A DNA stretch of 40,106 nt from Bacillus sp. AFS041924 (GCF_002577195.1 NZ_NULG01000119.1:1312-41417), one strand, 5' to 3'. Positions 16,909 to 27,587 are shown, counted from the first letter of the stretch. Numbers and translations: made by a program. The notes: generated by a model from the letters alone, not told the origin.

Positions 16909-17074
16909 CACTAAAATCATCAATATTTCATTAATTCAATCGTAAAATAAATTGGGTAAGAATTCAATAATTTTATTTAAATGTTTATAACGATCATGAA
17001 TTTATTTATTTTTTCTATATAATTTAGATGCATCTGTACTAATTTAAGAGAAATATGTTTTATATGAAACAAGA
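16909..17074. other. Intergenic region between resE and the cobalamin operon
   Basis: It should contain the promoter of the cobalamin riboswitch. A minus-strand TTGAAT box occurs, but no good -10 lies at the right distance. No clear T-tailed hairpin follows resE. Confidence 0.4.
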
Positions 17075-18859
17075 TTACTCTACATCTTTTTCGTTCATTC
17101 GTAAATTATGTGGTAATTTAACTTTAAATGTCGTTCCTTGTCCAACTTCACTAAAGACCTGTATTGATCCTCCATGTGCGTTTACAATATTTTTAGCGAT
17201 TGATAAACCTAAACCCGTCCCACTTCTACCTCTTGTACGAGCTTTATCAGCCTTATAAAATCGTTCAAACACAAATGGTAAATCTTCATTTGAAATCCCT
17301 GCACCTGAATCGATAAATTTAAATGTAGTTGATGTTTCATCTTGAAATACTGTAACAATTATTCTTCCATTTTCATTTGTATGCCTAATAGCGTTGTCAA
17401 TTAAATTAGTAAAAACCTGTTCCATTCGATCTTCATCCATATAGATATTTAAATGTGATACATTGTCAATCTCACCAAATAACTTTATATTTTTTTCTTT
17501 TGATAAGCCTTTAAATTTACGTAAAATTCTATCTACAAATTGGATAATAGGTACAAATTCTCTATTTAATTTAGTAAAGCCATTTTCCATTCTTGCTAAA
17601 TCTAACAAGTCATTAACTAATCTACCCATTCTTAGTGACTCATCATAAATAATCTGCGACAATTCTTGCATTTCTTCTTTAGACTCTGCTACCCCATCAA
17701 CAATTGCTTCACTATAACCTTGCAATAAAGAAATTGGTGTACGTAGTTCATGAGATACATGGGCTATAAAATCTTTTCTCATCTTCTCTAAACGCCTTTG
17801 CTCTGTAACATCACGAATAACAGCTACAACACCTCTAATATTCGTCTGATTGTAGAGAGGTGACATTAAAACTTGCCAATTGCCTTGTTCTAAATTTAAT
17901 TCAATAAATTGCTTTTTCTCACTTTCGACAACTAATACAAATAAATCTAATAATTCTTTCGTTAAAACAAGGGATGAAGTTTCTTCCAACTGATCATCAT
18001 TAAGCATTTCCAAAAATCGTTCGGCCGGTGGATTTGTTGTAACAATTTTACCTTCCTTATCAATCGAAATAACACCATCTACCATGCTTGTAATAATATT
18101 TGAGACCTTTTCTTTCTCTTGTTTTAAAGCATTCATATTAAAATTTAATTGTTTACTCATCTTGTTAAATGAGTAAGCAAGCTCTCCGATTTCATCACTT
18201 GAATGTATTGGTACTTTCACATTGAAGTTCCCAGAAGTCATACTGCTTACTACTTCCTTCATCTTTCTTAGAGGTGCTGTAATTTTAGATGAAAGGAAAA
18301 ATGAGAAAAACGTTGTTAAGACGATCCCAATCGAAGCAGCGAGTAAGACAAAATTAGTCGTTTGGTGAATCATCACATTAACAGGTTGAAGTGTTTGGTA
18401 AATATAAACGGCGCCTTTTTTTGAGGCTCCATTCACTGGCACACCAACAATCAATTTTTCTCTTTCACTGTTTTCACCATATAATAATCTTTTACTGATT
18501 TCTTTATTTTTCGTTAAGGTTTCATTTAATATTTCGTCATTTTTTATTTCTTTAAAAGGTAGTTCCTGTATACCATATGTATTATTTGAATACCACGGGT
18601 CTTGCCCATCAATCGATATAATAACACGTGAATATCTACTAACTATATTATTTGATAAATACTCAACATTTGAGATTGATTGACCAGTTTCTATGACTTG
18701 TGCAATTTTCGTAGCATCATCTTTCATATTTTGAACTTGAAGATCAATATAAAATTTTTCAAAAAATCCTATTAAAACAAATGTCAGGAATGATAACACA
18801 AGTGAGACTAGTAAGATAATTGTCAGCCAAAGCTTTCCAACTAAACTTCTTAAAATCAT
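17075..18859 (-). CDS. resE: Redox-sensing histidine kinase ResE
   Basis: A membrane sensor kinase of 594 residues, partner of ResD; in Bacillus the pair controls respiration and anaerobic genes. Domains in order: transmembrane segment 1 (about 9-31), extracytoplasmic sensor (32-167), transmembrane segment 2 (about 168-190), HAMP (about 191-243), PAS (about 255-355), HisKA with the phosphoacceptor His370 in HVSHELRTP, and HATPase with NLIDNAIRHT, DSGAGI and GRSGTGLGLSIAK. Its ATG shares one base with the resD stop (TAATG), so translation is coupled. Length and place match B. subtilis; sigX/rsiX, which follow resE there, are absent. Confidence 0.95.
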   Translation of the reverse strand: MILRSLVGKLWLTIILLVSLVLSFLTFVLIGFFEKFYIDLQVQNMKDDATKIAQVIETGQSISNVEYLSNNIVSRYSRVIISIDGQDPWYSNNTYGIQELPFKEIKNDEILNETLTKNKEISKRLLYGENSEREKLIVGVPVNGASKKGAVYIYQTLQPVNVMIHQTTNFVLLAASIGIVLTTFFSFFLSSKITAPLRKMKEVVSSMTSGNFNVKVPIHSSDEIGELAYSFNKMSKQLNFNMNALKQEKEKVSNIITSMVDGVISIDKEGKIVTTNPPAERFLEMLNDDQLEETSSLVLTKELLDLFVLVVESEKKQFIELNLEQGNWQVLMSPLYNQTNIRGVVAVIRDVTEQRRLEKMRKDFIAHVSHELRTPISLLQGYSEAIVDGVAESKEEMQELSQIIYDESLRMGRLVNDLLDLARMENGFTKLNREFVPIIQFVDRILRKFKGLSKEKNIKLFGEIDNVSHLNIYMDEDRMEQVFTNLIDNAIRHTNENGRIIVTVFQDETSTTFKFIDSGAGISNEDLPFVFERFYKADKARTRGRSGTGLGLSIAKNIVNAHGGSIQVFSEVGQGTTFKVKLPHNLRMNEKDVE

Positions 18860-19578
18860 TACTCCTGACCTACTTCGAATTTATAACCAACACCCCAAAC
18901 GGTGACAATCATTTTCGCAGCATCCTCTGAGCTTTTACTTAATTTTTCTCGCAATCGTTTTACATGTGTGTCTACAGTACGTAAATCTCCGAAGAAATCA
19001 TATTGCCAAACTGATTTTAACAAAGTTTCACGATCAAATACTTTATCAGGAGCCTTAGCTAAAAATAATAGTAGTTCGTATTCCTTTGGTGTTAAACTGA
19101 TATCTTCACCTTCAACGATTACTTTATGAGCGTCATTATCAATCGTTAAATGCGGAAACACAACAATATCCTTTGCTGAAGTATTGTCTGAAGTAAACAC
19201 AGGAACTGGGGATGAGCGTCTTAATAAAGCTTTTACCCGAAGTACTACTTCACGCGGACTAAATGGTTTAACGATATAGTCATCTGTTCCTACTTCAAAA
19301 CCTTGAACTCGATTTGTTTCTTCACCTTTTGCGGTTAACATGATGACGGGAGTTGTTTTTGTTTTTCGTAATTCTCTACAAACCTCGATTCCATCAATTT
19401 TAGGCATCATCAAATCTAATACAATAAGAGAATATTCATTTTTTAATGCTAAATTTAAAGCATCTTCACCATTATCCGCTTCATCAATACTGTATCCATC
19501 ACGTTCCAAATACATTTTTAATAATCGTCTAATACGATCTTCATCATCTGCTATTAATATTTTTATATTTTGATCCAT
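18859..19578 (-). CDS. resD: Response regulator ResD (OmpR family)
   Basis: A 239-residue transcription factor: receiver domain (about 6-120) with the acidic pocket DDED, phosphoacceptor Asp55 in VLDLMMPKIDG and Lys in VGTDDYIVKPFSP, followed by an OmpR/PhoB winged helix (about 140-236, LTPKEYELLLFLAK ... VDTHVKRLREKL). AGGGGG lies 8 bases before the ATG. The gene is separated from resC by a terminator, so resDE has a promoter of its own; a TATACT box lies about 55 bases upstream, but its -35 is poor. Confidence 0.95.
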   Translation of the reverse strand: MDQNIKILIADDEDRIRRLLKMYLERDGYSIDEADNGEDALNLALKNEYSLIVLDLMMPKIDGIEVCRELRKTKTTPVIMLTAKGEETNRVQGFEVGTDDYIVKPFSPREVVLRVKALLRRSSPVPVFTSDNTSAKDIVVFPHLTIDNDAHKVIVEGEDISLTPKEYELLLFLAKAPDKVFDRETLLKSVWQYDFFGDLRTVDTHVKRLREKLSKSSEDAAKMIVTVWGVGYKFEVGQE

Positions 19579-19804
19579 TATTACGACCCCCTCTTCATAA
19601 TTTTACAAAATAAAAATCGTATATTCTAGTATAATTTGTGAACATTTTTACATAATTCTTAGAATTTATTATTTCCATAAAATAGTGAAAAAAAACAAGA
19701 GTGTAGTGATTGGATGCAGGATTTAAATAGAAAGAGTAAAACATTAAAGCAGGAATCTTACATAACCATATAAAAAGAACAAGTAAAATTCAAATTTACT
19801 AGAA

Positions 19805-19852
19805 TAGAAAAAAGCTCCGTATTGGAAAATTTTTCCTTTACGAAGCTTTTCA
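19805..19852 (-). terminator. Terminator between resC and resD
   Basis: A long imperfect stem AAAGCTCCGTATTGGAAAA / TTTTCCTTTACGAAGCTTT with a T-run on the minus strand ends the resABC transcript, possibly with some readthrough into resDE. Confidence 0.8.
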
Positions 19853-19865
19853 TTAAGCTAATTAA

Positions 19866-21032
19866 TTAAGCATAAGAGTGTAAACCTGCAATGATTAAGT
19901 TAACAGCAATTAAGTTAAACATAATAATTGCAAATCCAATAACAGCTAACCAAGCTGAATTTTCACCTTGCCAATTTCGTTTGAAACGAAGGTGTAGAAA
20001 TACTGCATAGAATAACCATGTAATTAATGCCCAGTCTTCCTTTGGATCCCAGCTCCAGAATTTTGTCCAAGCAATTTGAGCCCAAATCATGGCAAATATT
20101 AATCCACCAAGCGTAAATACCGGAAAACCAATTGCAACAGCACGGTATCCAATTTCGTCTAATAACTCACTATCAACTTTTTGTACAAAAGGTTGTAAAA
20201 ATGCGCCAATTCGTTTTCTTAAAATTAAACGAATAATTGCATATAATGCCGCGCCTGCAAAAATTGACCAAATGACTGTATTCAATTTTTTAGCGTTTAC
20301 TATAGCTGGCATTTCTGCAAGTGCTTCAAATTTATCTTTTGTCGTTAATTCACCTTTATGTGGACCAACAATTGAAGGTAGATTATAGACCATTTCTTCT
20401 TGTATTTTATCTTTATTAATCCAATTATATTTTGCTTCGTAACCAGATGCAGCAAATCCAGTTGAAATAAGGATGAAACCAACAACAGTTACTAAGAAGT
20501 ATAAAACTGCTTCTAGCCAAAATGTTTTCTTCGTTGATACTTTTTGATCAACATTTTTAATTAAATAAATTAGTCCCGTAATAAAACTAATCGCTAAAAT
20601 AGCTTCACCTAAAGCTGCTGTAGTTACATGGATATGTAACCAATAACTTTTTAAAGATGGAACTAACGGTTTGATTTCGTGTGGAAATACTGTTGCATAA
20701 GCAATGATGATAATTGACAATGGTAATGCGAATAGACCTATTATATTTAAGCGATAAATAAAATAAATCATGATAAACGCTAAAATTAACATCATGCCAA
20801 AGAATGTAATGAACTCAAATAAATTACTTACTGGTGCGTGTCCCGCAGCAATCCATCTTGTTATAAAATAAGTAAGTTGTGATAAGAATCCAATTAATGT
20901 AACAGTAATACCAAGTGTGCCCCATCTATTAGGACCATTATCATTTGTTTTCATTGAGCCGCCAAAAAAGAAAGTAGCTATGATATAACAAATAAACGCG
21001 GTAAATAAAAAATTACTACTTAGCTCGTACAT
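19866..21032 (-). CDS. resC: Cytochrome c maturation protein ResC (CcsA/CcsB type)
   Basis: A 388-residue polytopic membrane protein of the System II haem-delivery complex, which works with ResB to move haem across the membrane and attach it to cytochrome c. About eight transmembrane segments are visible. The haem-binding WWD-type signature is [24 protein letters not shown] near residues 320-345, with conserved histidines in [14 protein letters not shown] and YAVFLHLR. The start follows resB by 13 bases. Start codon GGGGGA-type ribosome site is 6-8 bases upstream. Confidence 0.93.
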   Translation of the reverse strand: MYELSSNFLFTAFICYIIATFFFGGSMKTNDNGPNRWGTLGITVTLIGFLSQLTYFITRWIAAGHAPVSNLFEFITFFGMMLILAFIMIYFIYRLNIIGLFALPLSIIIIAYATVFPHEIKPLVPSLKSYWLHIHVTTAALGEAILAISFITGLIYLIKNVDQKVSTKKTFWLEAVLYFLVTVVGFILISTGFAASGYEAKYNWINKDKIQEEMVYNLPSIVGPHKGELTTKDKFEALAEMPAIVNAKKLNTVIWSIFAGAALYAIIRLILRKRIGAFLQPFVQKVDSELLDEIGYRAVAIGFPVFTLGGLIFAMIWAQIAWTKFWSWDPKEDWALITWLFYAVFLHLRFKRNWQGENSAWLAVIGFAIIMFNLIAVNLIIAGLHSYA

Positions 21033-21045
21033 ATTTTCCCCCTAA

Positions 21046-22668
21046 TTAAACACTTTTCTCAGCTTGTTGATCAATCGGCATTTCTATTTTTGTGTCTCCA
21101 AACACTTTCTTCAATTCAAGCTTTAAACCATAATAGTTCTTATTTGTAAATGCCGCAACCCAAACTTCCCCATCTTGATTTTGAATCCAAATACGACGAT
21201 GATACCAATACATACCTTGAATTACACCGATCATAAAGATTGCTCCTCCAATTCCAAGTAACCAAAGAGTTAAATCTTTACGTACAGTTAAACCAGTAGA
21301 ATCTTTTGTTTCAATACCTGCAAATGACATCTTATATTTATTTTCTCCATTTGGTTCAATATTTTGCTTAATTGCGACAAATGCAACCTCACCTTTTGGT
21401 GTTTTTGGAGTAGTCATTTTAAATACAAAGGCTGGATTGTTTGGTTTTCTTGTTTTTGTATCAGGTTGACCATCAGAATTAAAATAAAAATCTGGAAAAT
21501 AATTTTTAAGTTCTACTTTAAATCCATTTTTTAAGTCATATACTTCTTGAGGATTTTGTAAATCTACTTTTATTGGCCCTAGTTTTTCACCAGTTTGTTT
21601 ATTTTGTAATGTAAATAAAAATGCACTAAATTCGCCAATTCGATAATCTACTTGATATAGAGCAAAATTTTGAAACTTCAAAGGTTCATTAACTTTAATA
21701 CTATAATCCTTTACTTTTTTAAGTTTCGGATCTTCCCCTGGTATTAAATTCCCTTCACGCTTATATAAAGTAACATCTGCTTGATAGTTTTTTGGAATTT
21801 TGTCATTTCCAAAACGCTCAATCGCTTTTTTATAGACCTTACCTTCTTTATTTTTATCGTATGTTTCCATATGGAAATCATTTAATTTAATATAGTAGTT
21901 TTGGTTCGTACCAACAACAGGTTTTAATTCGCCTTCTTGAACCCAAAGAGCCTTATCCATATACATTCCAGGTACATAACGCATCATAACCCCAATTAGG
22001 AAGATAATTAAACCTATATGGTTTACGTACGGACCCCAACGAGAGAAACGGCCTTTTTCTCCTAAAATATTACCGTTTTCTTCACGAATCTTGTATCCTC
22101 TTTTTCGTAAATTAACTTTCGCTTTTTCTATTTCTTCTGGAAGATTCTCAACTCTACTAATCCCAAACATTTTTTGTCTTTTTAAAAAGTTTGGATGTCT
22201 TGTAACTGTTTGTTTGTTTAGAGCTTTATAAAGTGGTAAGATTCGATCTAAACTACAAATGACTAACGATATTCCTATAGATGCTACAAGTAGCATGAAC
22301 CACCAAGAGTTAAATGTATTATCTAAACCAATTGCATCGTAAACCTTACCAAAGATTCCATATTCATCTTGATAATACGTTGCAGGATTCGCAGTTGGCG
22401 GTAGTAAATCTCTTTGTGGAAAAATAGTACCTAATGCTGCGGCTACTAGAGTAATAAGGATAATAACTACAGCAACTTTTACAGATGAAAAAAACGTCCA
22501 TATTTTATCTATATAAGTTTGATTATTAACGATTGATCTTCTAGCAGTACCTTCATATCGCATATCTAGTAATTCTGTTTCTTTCTCATCTTGAGGTTTA
22601 CCACACGATTCACATATTACAGTACCTACATGATTAAGGTGACCACATTCACATTTAAAAGTCTCCAT
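21046..22668 (-). CDS. resB: Cytochrome c maturation protein ResB
   Basis: A 540-residue membrane protein, the second half of the System II haem lyase. Transmembrane segments lie near 65-85, 125-145 and 215-235, then a large extracytoplasmic domain (about 240-480) and a last helix (about 485-505). The N-terminus carries a four-cysteine zinc-ribbon-like motif (CECGHLNHVGTVICESCG). I chose ATG 22668 because AGGGGA lies just upstream and the zinc-ribbon start is that of B. subtilis ResB; the frame to 22731 runs into resA. It follows resA by 28 bases. Confidence 0.93.
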   Translation of the reverse strand: METFKCECGHLNHVGTVICESCGKPQDEKETELLDMRYEGTARRSIVNNQTYIDKIWTFFSSVKVAVVIILITLVAAALGTIFPQRDLLPPTANPATYYQDEYGIFGKVYDAIGLDNTFNSWWFMLLVASIGISLVICSLDRILPLYKALNKQTVTRHPNFLKRQKMFGISRVENLPEEIEKAKVNLRKRGYKIREENGNILGEKGRFSRWGPYVNHIGLIIFLIGVMMRYVPGMYMDKALWVQEGELKPVVGTNQNYYIKLNDFHMETYDKNKEGKVYKKAIERFGNDKIPKNYQADVTLYKREGNLIPGEDPKLKKVKDYSIKVNEPLKFQNFALYQVDYRIGEFSAFLFTLQNKQTGEKLGPIKVDLQNPQEVYDLKNGFKVELKNYFPDFYFNSDGQPDTKTRKPNNPAFVFKMTTPKTPKGEVAFVAIKQNIEPNGENKYKMSFAGIETKDSTGLTVRKDLTLWLLGIGGAIFMIGVIQGMYWYHRRIWIQNQDGEVWVAAFTNKNYYGLKLELKKVFGDTKIEMPIDQQAEKSV

Positions 22669-22696
22669 TTTCTTTCCCCTAACTAATGTACACTCA

Positions 22697-23224
22697 TCAT
22701 TTTGGTAATATTTCTTTAATATAACTTTCAAAAGAGCTTGGTGTCATTTGGCCTGTTACAATTCTTTTTATTGTCCCATCAGGACTTACAAAAAAAGTAG
22801 TTGGTAAAGGATTAACACCATATATATTTAATATCTCTTGATCTTTATCAATTCCAACTGGAAAACTAAGTTTATAATCGCTTACAAATCTTTGTACTGA
22901 AAATTTCGATTCATCAGCGTTCAATGCAAGTAACTCTATTCCTTGCCCTTTATATTTTGAATAAATTTCATTCATAAATGGCATTTCTCTTTTACATGGT
23001 TCACACCAAGTACCCCAAAAATTAACAATTACACCTTTCCCTTTTTCACTAGAAAGAGTATATTTTTTGCCAGTATTAAGCTCCGTCATAGCAAAGTTTG
23101 GTGCATTACTTCCTTTAGTAATAATTTCATCTTCTTTAAAGAAATTTATGTAAAAAGTATAACCAATTGCACAAACCAAAACTAAAAGGATCATAGTTCG
23201 AATTAATGTTCTATTTTTCTTCAT
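22697..23224 (-). CDS. resA: Thiol-disulfide oxidoreductase ResA
   Basis: A membrane-anchored thioredoxin-like protein that reduces the haem-binding cysteines of apocytochrome c outside the cell membrane. With the ATG at 23224 the protein has 175 residues, an N-terminal anchor (about 8-28) and the active site WCEPC with Cys74 and Cys77, the same numbers as in B. subtilis ResA, which supports this start. GGGAGG lies about 10 bases upstream. First gene of resABC; a small palindrome lies in its promoter region. Confidence 0.95.
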   Translation of the reverse strand: MKKNRTLIRTMILLVLVCAIGYTFYINFFKEDEIITKGSNAPNFAMTELNTGKKYTLSSEKGKGVIVNFWGTWCEPCKREMPFMNEIYSKYKGQGIELLALNADESKFSVQRFVSDYKLSFPVGIDKDQEILNIYGVNPLPTTFFVSPDGTIKRIVTGQMTPSSFESYIKEILPK

Positions 23225-23263
23225 ATATACAGTTCCTCCCATATGATAGAATATCATTATTTC

Positions 23264-23277
23264 CTATTCTTGAATAG
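23264..23277. repeat. Small palindrome in the resA upstream region
   Basis: CTATTC-TT-GAATAG, perfect 6-base arms, about 40 bases upstream of the resA start and next to a TATTCT box on the minus strand. It could be an operator; the regulator is unknown. Confidence 0.35.
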
Positions 23278-23347
23278 AAATTTGACACGTTTCAAAAAAG
23301 ACTAAATTTTCAATCATTTATCCTAGAATTAAAATGTTTAAGGAATA

Positions 23348-23374
23348 GAAAAAACTCGGTATTTACCGAGTCAG
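23348..23374 (-). terminator. Terminator downstream of rluB
   Basis: On the minus strand ACTCGGT-AAAT-ACCGAGT followed by TTTTTT. It lies about 145 bases past the rluB stop, leaving a long 3' untranslated region with no visible gene. Confidence 0.9.
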
Positions 23375-23517
23375 TGTGAAGACAATGGTCCTCAAATTAT
23401 GATATCAAACTTAATATAAACACATTTCCTAAAATAGGTTAACCAGAAAAAGAGAATCTTTCGAAACTAGGCAAGTCATCCAAGAAAAATTGCGTTTCTA
23501 TACAGTCAGATTCACCA

Positions 23518-24246
23518 TTAGCGTGGCTTAGCTGAAGCCATTGCTCTTAATTTTTTCACTTCATGAGGTGATAATTCTCTTGCATCACCTGGAGTTAATC
23601 CAGTTAAATCTAAAAACGCATATCGCTCACGTTTTAATTTCATAACTGGTGTACCAATCGCCTCAAGCATTCTCTTAACTTGACGGTTTCTACCTTCATG
23701 AATAATTAGTCTAATAATTGCAGTATTTTTACCTTTATCAAGAGAAATCATCTTTACTTGAGCAGGAGCCGTTTTCCCATCTTCAAGCACAATTCCTCTT
23801 TCTAACTTACGTAGTTGCTCTTTAGTAGGGATCCCTTTTACTTTTGCAATATATTCTTTATCGATTTCATATTTTGGATGCTGAAGTAGATTTGAAAACT
23901 CACCATCATTTGTTAATAAAATGATACCTGATGTATCAAAATCCAATCTACCAATTGGGTAGATACGTTGTTTAATCATTGGAAAAAAGTCTGTTACAAC
24001 TTTTCTACCTTTATCATCTGACACACTTGAAATTACGCCTGATGGTTTATATAAAAGGAAGTAAACTGGTTCTTCTTTATCAATCGGAATCTCTTCCACT
24101 TCAACACGATCATTACCAGATACCTTTACACCTAACTCAGTAATAACCTGACCATTTACTTTTACTTTTCCTTCTTTAATTAACTCTTCTGCTTTTCGAC
24201 GAGAAGCAATACCCGCTCTAGCAATAACTTTCTGTAATCTTTCCAT
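23518..24246 (-). CDS. rluB: 23S rRNA pseudouridine synthase RluB
   Basis: A 242-residue RsuA/RluB-family enzyme that makes pseudouridine in 23S rRNA. An N-terminal S4 RNA-binding domain (about 1-60, RLQKVIARAGIASRRKAEELI) precedes the catalytic domain with the active-site motif GRLDFDTSG and the C-terminal motif EGRNRQVKRMLEAIG. Length is normal. An AGAGGTG ribosome site precedes the ATG. It lies upstream of resA as in B. subtilis, but a terminator separates them. Confidence 0.93.
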   Translation of the reverse strand: MERLQKVIARAGIASRRKAEELIKEGKVKVNGQVITELGVKVSGNDRVEVEEIPIDKEEPVYFLLYKPSGVISSVSDDKGRKVVTDFFPMIKQRIYPIGRLDFDTSGIILLTNDGEFSNLLQHPKYEIDKEYIAKVKGIPTKEQLRKLERGIVLEDGKTAPAQVKMISLDKGKNTAIIRLIIHEGRNRQVKRMLEAIGTPVMKLKRERYAFLDLTGLTPGDARELSPHEVKKLRAMASAKPR

Positions 24247-24419
24247 TCGATCATTTCACCTCTTCAACCATCATACAGATTTATACCCGTGAATACAAGT
24301 AAAGGTATAAGGTTTTTTAGGTATTGTAGTTGAAGTAAAGCAAATCTAAACTAAAAACCAATTTTTCAAATCTATGTACCATGTTTTCCTACCCATAACA
24401 TATTTTCAAAAAACTATCA

Positions 24420-24425
24420 TATAAT
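24420..24425 (+). promoter_or_regulatory. -10 box before the first tandem paralogue
   Basis: A perfect TATAAT lies 31 bases before the ATG at 24457, but no consensus -35 lies at 16-18 bases, so the promoter may need an activator or another sigma factor. Confidence 0.3.
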
Positions 24426-24456
24426 TTACTAGATTTGCAGAAATGAGGTAAAAGAA

Positions 24457-24735
24457 ATGAATTTAACATTAAAACACTCCTCAGCATTTGATCGTTCCAA
24501 AATTATATCACCAGGTAGTGTGCTTATTACTAAAAAAAATGAAACAATCTATATGCTTGTTTTTGAAGAGAATGAAGAGGAATTCCCATATGTACTTGTG
24601 TCATTAACTGACGCAAAGCTTGTTCAAAATTATGATATCACGCCTACTTTAGGTGATATTGAAGATTGGATTGGTGAAGTTACAATGGTGACTCAAAAAA
24701 ATAAATTATCGATAACAATACAGGCAAATTACTAG
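24457..24735 (+). CDS. Small protein of unknown family, tandem paralogue A
   Basis: A 92-residue soluble protein that I do not recognise. It alternates short hydrophobic strands with polar turns, suggesting a mostly beta fold, and ends in an acidic segment. It shares with its downstream neighbour the pattern FPYVLVSLTDA, then D-I-x-PT-x2-DIEDxIGE, then a final short strand. GAGGT lies 7 bases before the ATG. No signal peptide or membrane segment is seen. It lies on the plus strand between rluB and luxS, both on the minus strand. There is no counterpart in the B. subtilis locus as I know it. Confidence 0.7.
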   Translation: MNLTLKHSSAFDRSKIISPGSVLITKKNETIYMLVFEENEEEFPYVLVSLTDAKLVQNYDITPTLGDIEDWIGEVTMVTQKNKLSITIQANY

Positions 24736-24803
24736 TTTGCTGTTTAATCTATTAACATACCGTCAATAATATAATAAGTAAAATGAAAAAGGAGCTTACT
24801 AGT

Positions 24804-25076
24804 ATGAATTATTCTTTTAATCCAGCAGTAAAATATAATTCAGTTGGTTCGTTTAAATTAGGCGATGTATTTTTCACTTCCGATAAACCTGCAAAAGCAT
24901 ACAAATTAATCTATGATTCTACAGAAACTAATTTTCCTTATATTTTATTATGCTTAGATGATGCAATTTCAATTCAAAGCTTTGATGATATTCCAACTAT
25001 TGAAGATATAGAAGATAATATTGGAGAAATTAAATTTACGGTACCTAAGGAAAAATTACTTCTTGTCATTAATTAA
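24804..25076 (+). CDS. Small protein of unknown family, tandem paralogue B
   Basis: A 90-residue relative of the preceding gene, aligned over nearly its whole length: GDVFFTSDKPAKAYKLIYD matches GSVLITKKNETIYMLVFE, and FPYILLCLDDA ... DIPTIEDIEDNIGEI matches the conserved core. I chose ATG 24804, with GGAG 9 bases upstream, instead of the frame start at 24783, which lies before that ribosome site; this makes both paralogues nearly equal in length. The gap between them is 68 bases, and a terminator follows. Function unknown; tandem duplication with marked divergence is evident. Confidence 0.7.
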   Translation: MNYSFNPAVKYNSVGSFKLGDVFFTSDKPAKAYKLIYDSTETNFPYILLCLDDAISIQSFDDIPTIEDIEDNIGEIKFTVPKEKLLLVIN

Positions 25077-25115
25077 CTAACAATATCTATTAAATTTCCA
25101 TAGTTTAGCAAATAA

Positions 25116-25146
25116 GTAACGTCATCAATTAAGGTGACGTTTTTCG
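25116..25146 (+). terminator. Terminator after the tandem paralogues
   Basis: The stem AACGTCATC / GGTGACGTT (25118-25126 / 25133-25141) is followed by a T-run. Confidence 0.85.
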
Positions 25147-25248
25147 TGTTGATGAAGAATAATCATGTCAGTTAATAACCAAATTTTCGTAAAGGGAGCT
25201 CAGTGATAATTTCCTGTAATAATTGACAAGTTCTTTTTTCAACAGCAT

Positions 25249-25283
25249 GAAAAAACGTCATCAATTATAGATGACGTTTTTTG
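25249..25283 (-). terminator. Terminator after luxS
   Basis: The stem AAAAACGTCATC / GATGACGTTTTT (25251-25262 / 25270-25281) has T-runs on both strands. Its left arm repeats that of the terminator at 25116-25146. Confidence 0.9.
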
Positions 25284-25286
25284 ATA

Positions 25287-25760
25287 TTAAGCAAATACGC
25301 TTTCTAACGTTTCGTCAGATTGCTCGGTCCAATATTTTAACCATTTTTTTGCGCCTTCAAGGTCGTGAAGTTTCGCTTGGCCGCATTGAAGTTCGTTTGC
25401 AGCTGGTACTTCTTCAACTTGAATTCCTAGTTCAGCTGTTTTACGTAATAATGCGATTACTTCTGAAATTGAAGGTGTGCCAGCGATAATTAAGTAAAAT
25501 CCAGTTTGGCATCCCATTGGAGATAAATCAATAATTTTAAATGGGTCACCAGCAGGTACTGCTTCACGTACGTTTAATGCTAATAAGTGCTCTAAAGTGT
25601 GAATTGTAGCTGGTTGTAGTGCTTGCTTATTTGGTTGGCAAAAACGGATATCATATTTTGTAACGACTCCGTCTGTTCCAACTGCATGTGTTCCACAATG
25701 TCTTACATAAGGAGCAACAACTTTTGTGTGATCTAGTTCAAAGCTTTCAACTGATGGCAT
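25287..25760 (-). CDS. luxS: S-ribosylhomocysteine lyase LuxS
   Basis: Cleaves S-ribosylhomocysteine to homocysteine and DPD, the precursor of autoinducer-2. Zinc ligands His54 and His58 in HTLEH and Cys126 in ELQCGQ, the base Glu57 and the catalytic Cys84 in PMGCQTG are all present at the positions known from B. subtilis LuxS; length is 157 aa. It follows yrrT by 27 bases with no terminator between and seems to be the last gene of the mccA-mccB-yrrT operon. That links AI-2 production to homocysteine and cysteine metabolism. Confidence 0.97.
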   Translation of the reverse strand: MPSVESFELDHTKVVAPYVRHCGTHAVGTDGVVTKYDIRFCQPNKQALQPATIHTLEHLLALNVREAVPAGDPFKIIDLSPMGCQTGFYLIIAGTPSISEVIALLRKTAELGIQVEEVPAANELQCGQAKLHDLEGAKKWLKYWTEQSDETLESVFA

Positions 25761-25787
25761 ATCTATTTCCTCCTAAAGTTCTTCTCT

Positions 25788-26429
25788 CTATTTTTTTGTA
25801 GCCTCAACGATCCATACAAAATCATTATATTGTTCGAATTTCACATCAAACCCATTTTTTTCAAAATGAGAACGAACAACTGGAATAAAGGGATAATATT
25901 CTCTTTTTAAATCATCTCTTAAATTGATAAAATTTGCCTTTTCTGCTTTTGTAATTTCATTATTATATTCGTTTTCAGTTAAAAACATTGTATCTGCAAA
26001 AACAATTTTTCCGCCTGAATTCAATAATAAGCTATATATTTTAATAGCTTCATATTTTTCAAGATCAGTTAAATGATGAAAAACATATGAGCTAACAATT
26101 GTATCAATCGCGGACTGTGGTTTTGGAAAATCAATTAAATCTCCATCGTGAATTGTAATTGTCTCTCCTAATTTTTTTGAAGCAATCATTCTCATCTCAG
26201 GAGATGGTTCGATAGGAAATACAGTTTTCCCTGCATCCATCAGTAACTTTGTTAAATTCCCTGTACCGATTCCAAATTCAAGGACGCTTTTTCCACTTCT
26301 TTTAACGATTTCTCCAAGTATTTCATCATAACGTCGAAATGCTTCTTTATATTCTGGGTCATGGCCTTGAACAAATGAATCGTAACTTTCTGCCCATCCT
26401 GTAAAAACATCTAAAAACTCTCTACCCAT
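25788..26429 (-). CDS. yrrT: SAM-dependent methyltransferase YrrT
   Basis: A 213-residue class I methyltransferase with the glycine-rich SAM loop VLEFGIGTGNLTKLL (about 50-64) and the acidic residue after strand 2 (VFPIEPSPEMRMIA). It is the YrrT type that in B. subtilis sits in the mtnN-mccA-mccB operon; its substrate is not established. The start abuts the end of mccB with no gap, so it is cotranscribed and probably translationally coupled. Here mtnN is missing between it and mccA. Confidence 0.85.
   Translation of the reverse strand: MGREFLDVFTGWAESYDSFVQGHDPEYKEAFRRYDEILGEIVKRSGKSVLEFGIGTGNLTKLLMDAGKTVFPIEPSPEMRMIASKKLGETITIHDGDLIDFPKPQSAIDTIVSSYVFHHLTDLEKYEAIKIYSLLLNSGGKIVFADTMFLTENEYNNEITKAEKANFINLRDDLKREYYPFIPVVRSHFEKNGFDVKFEQYNDFVWIVEATKK

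Positions 26430-27587
<1,158 letters not shown>

Noticed and set aside
20089-20388. Plus-strand frame of 99 codons
   Set aside because: Antisense shadow of resC.
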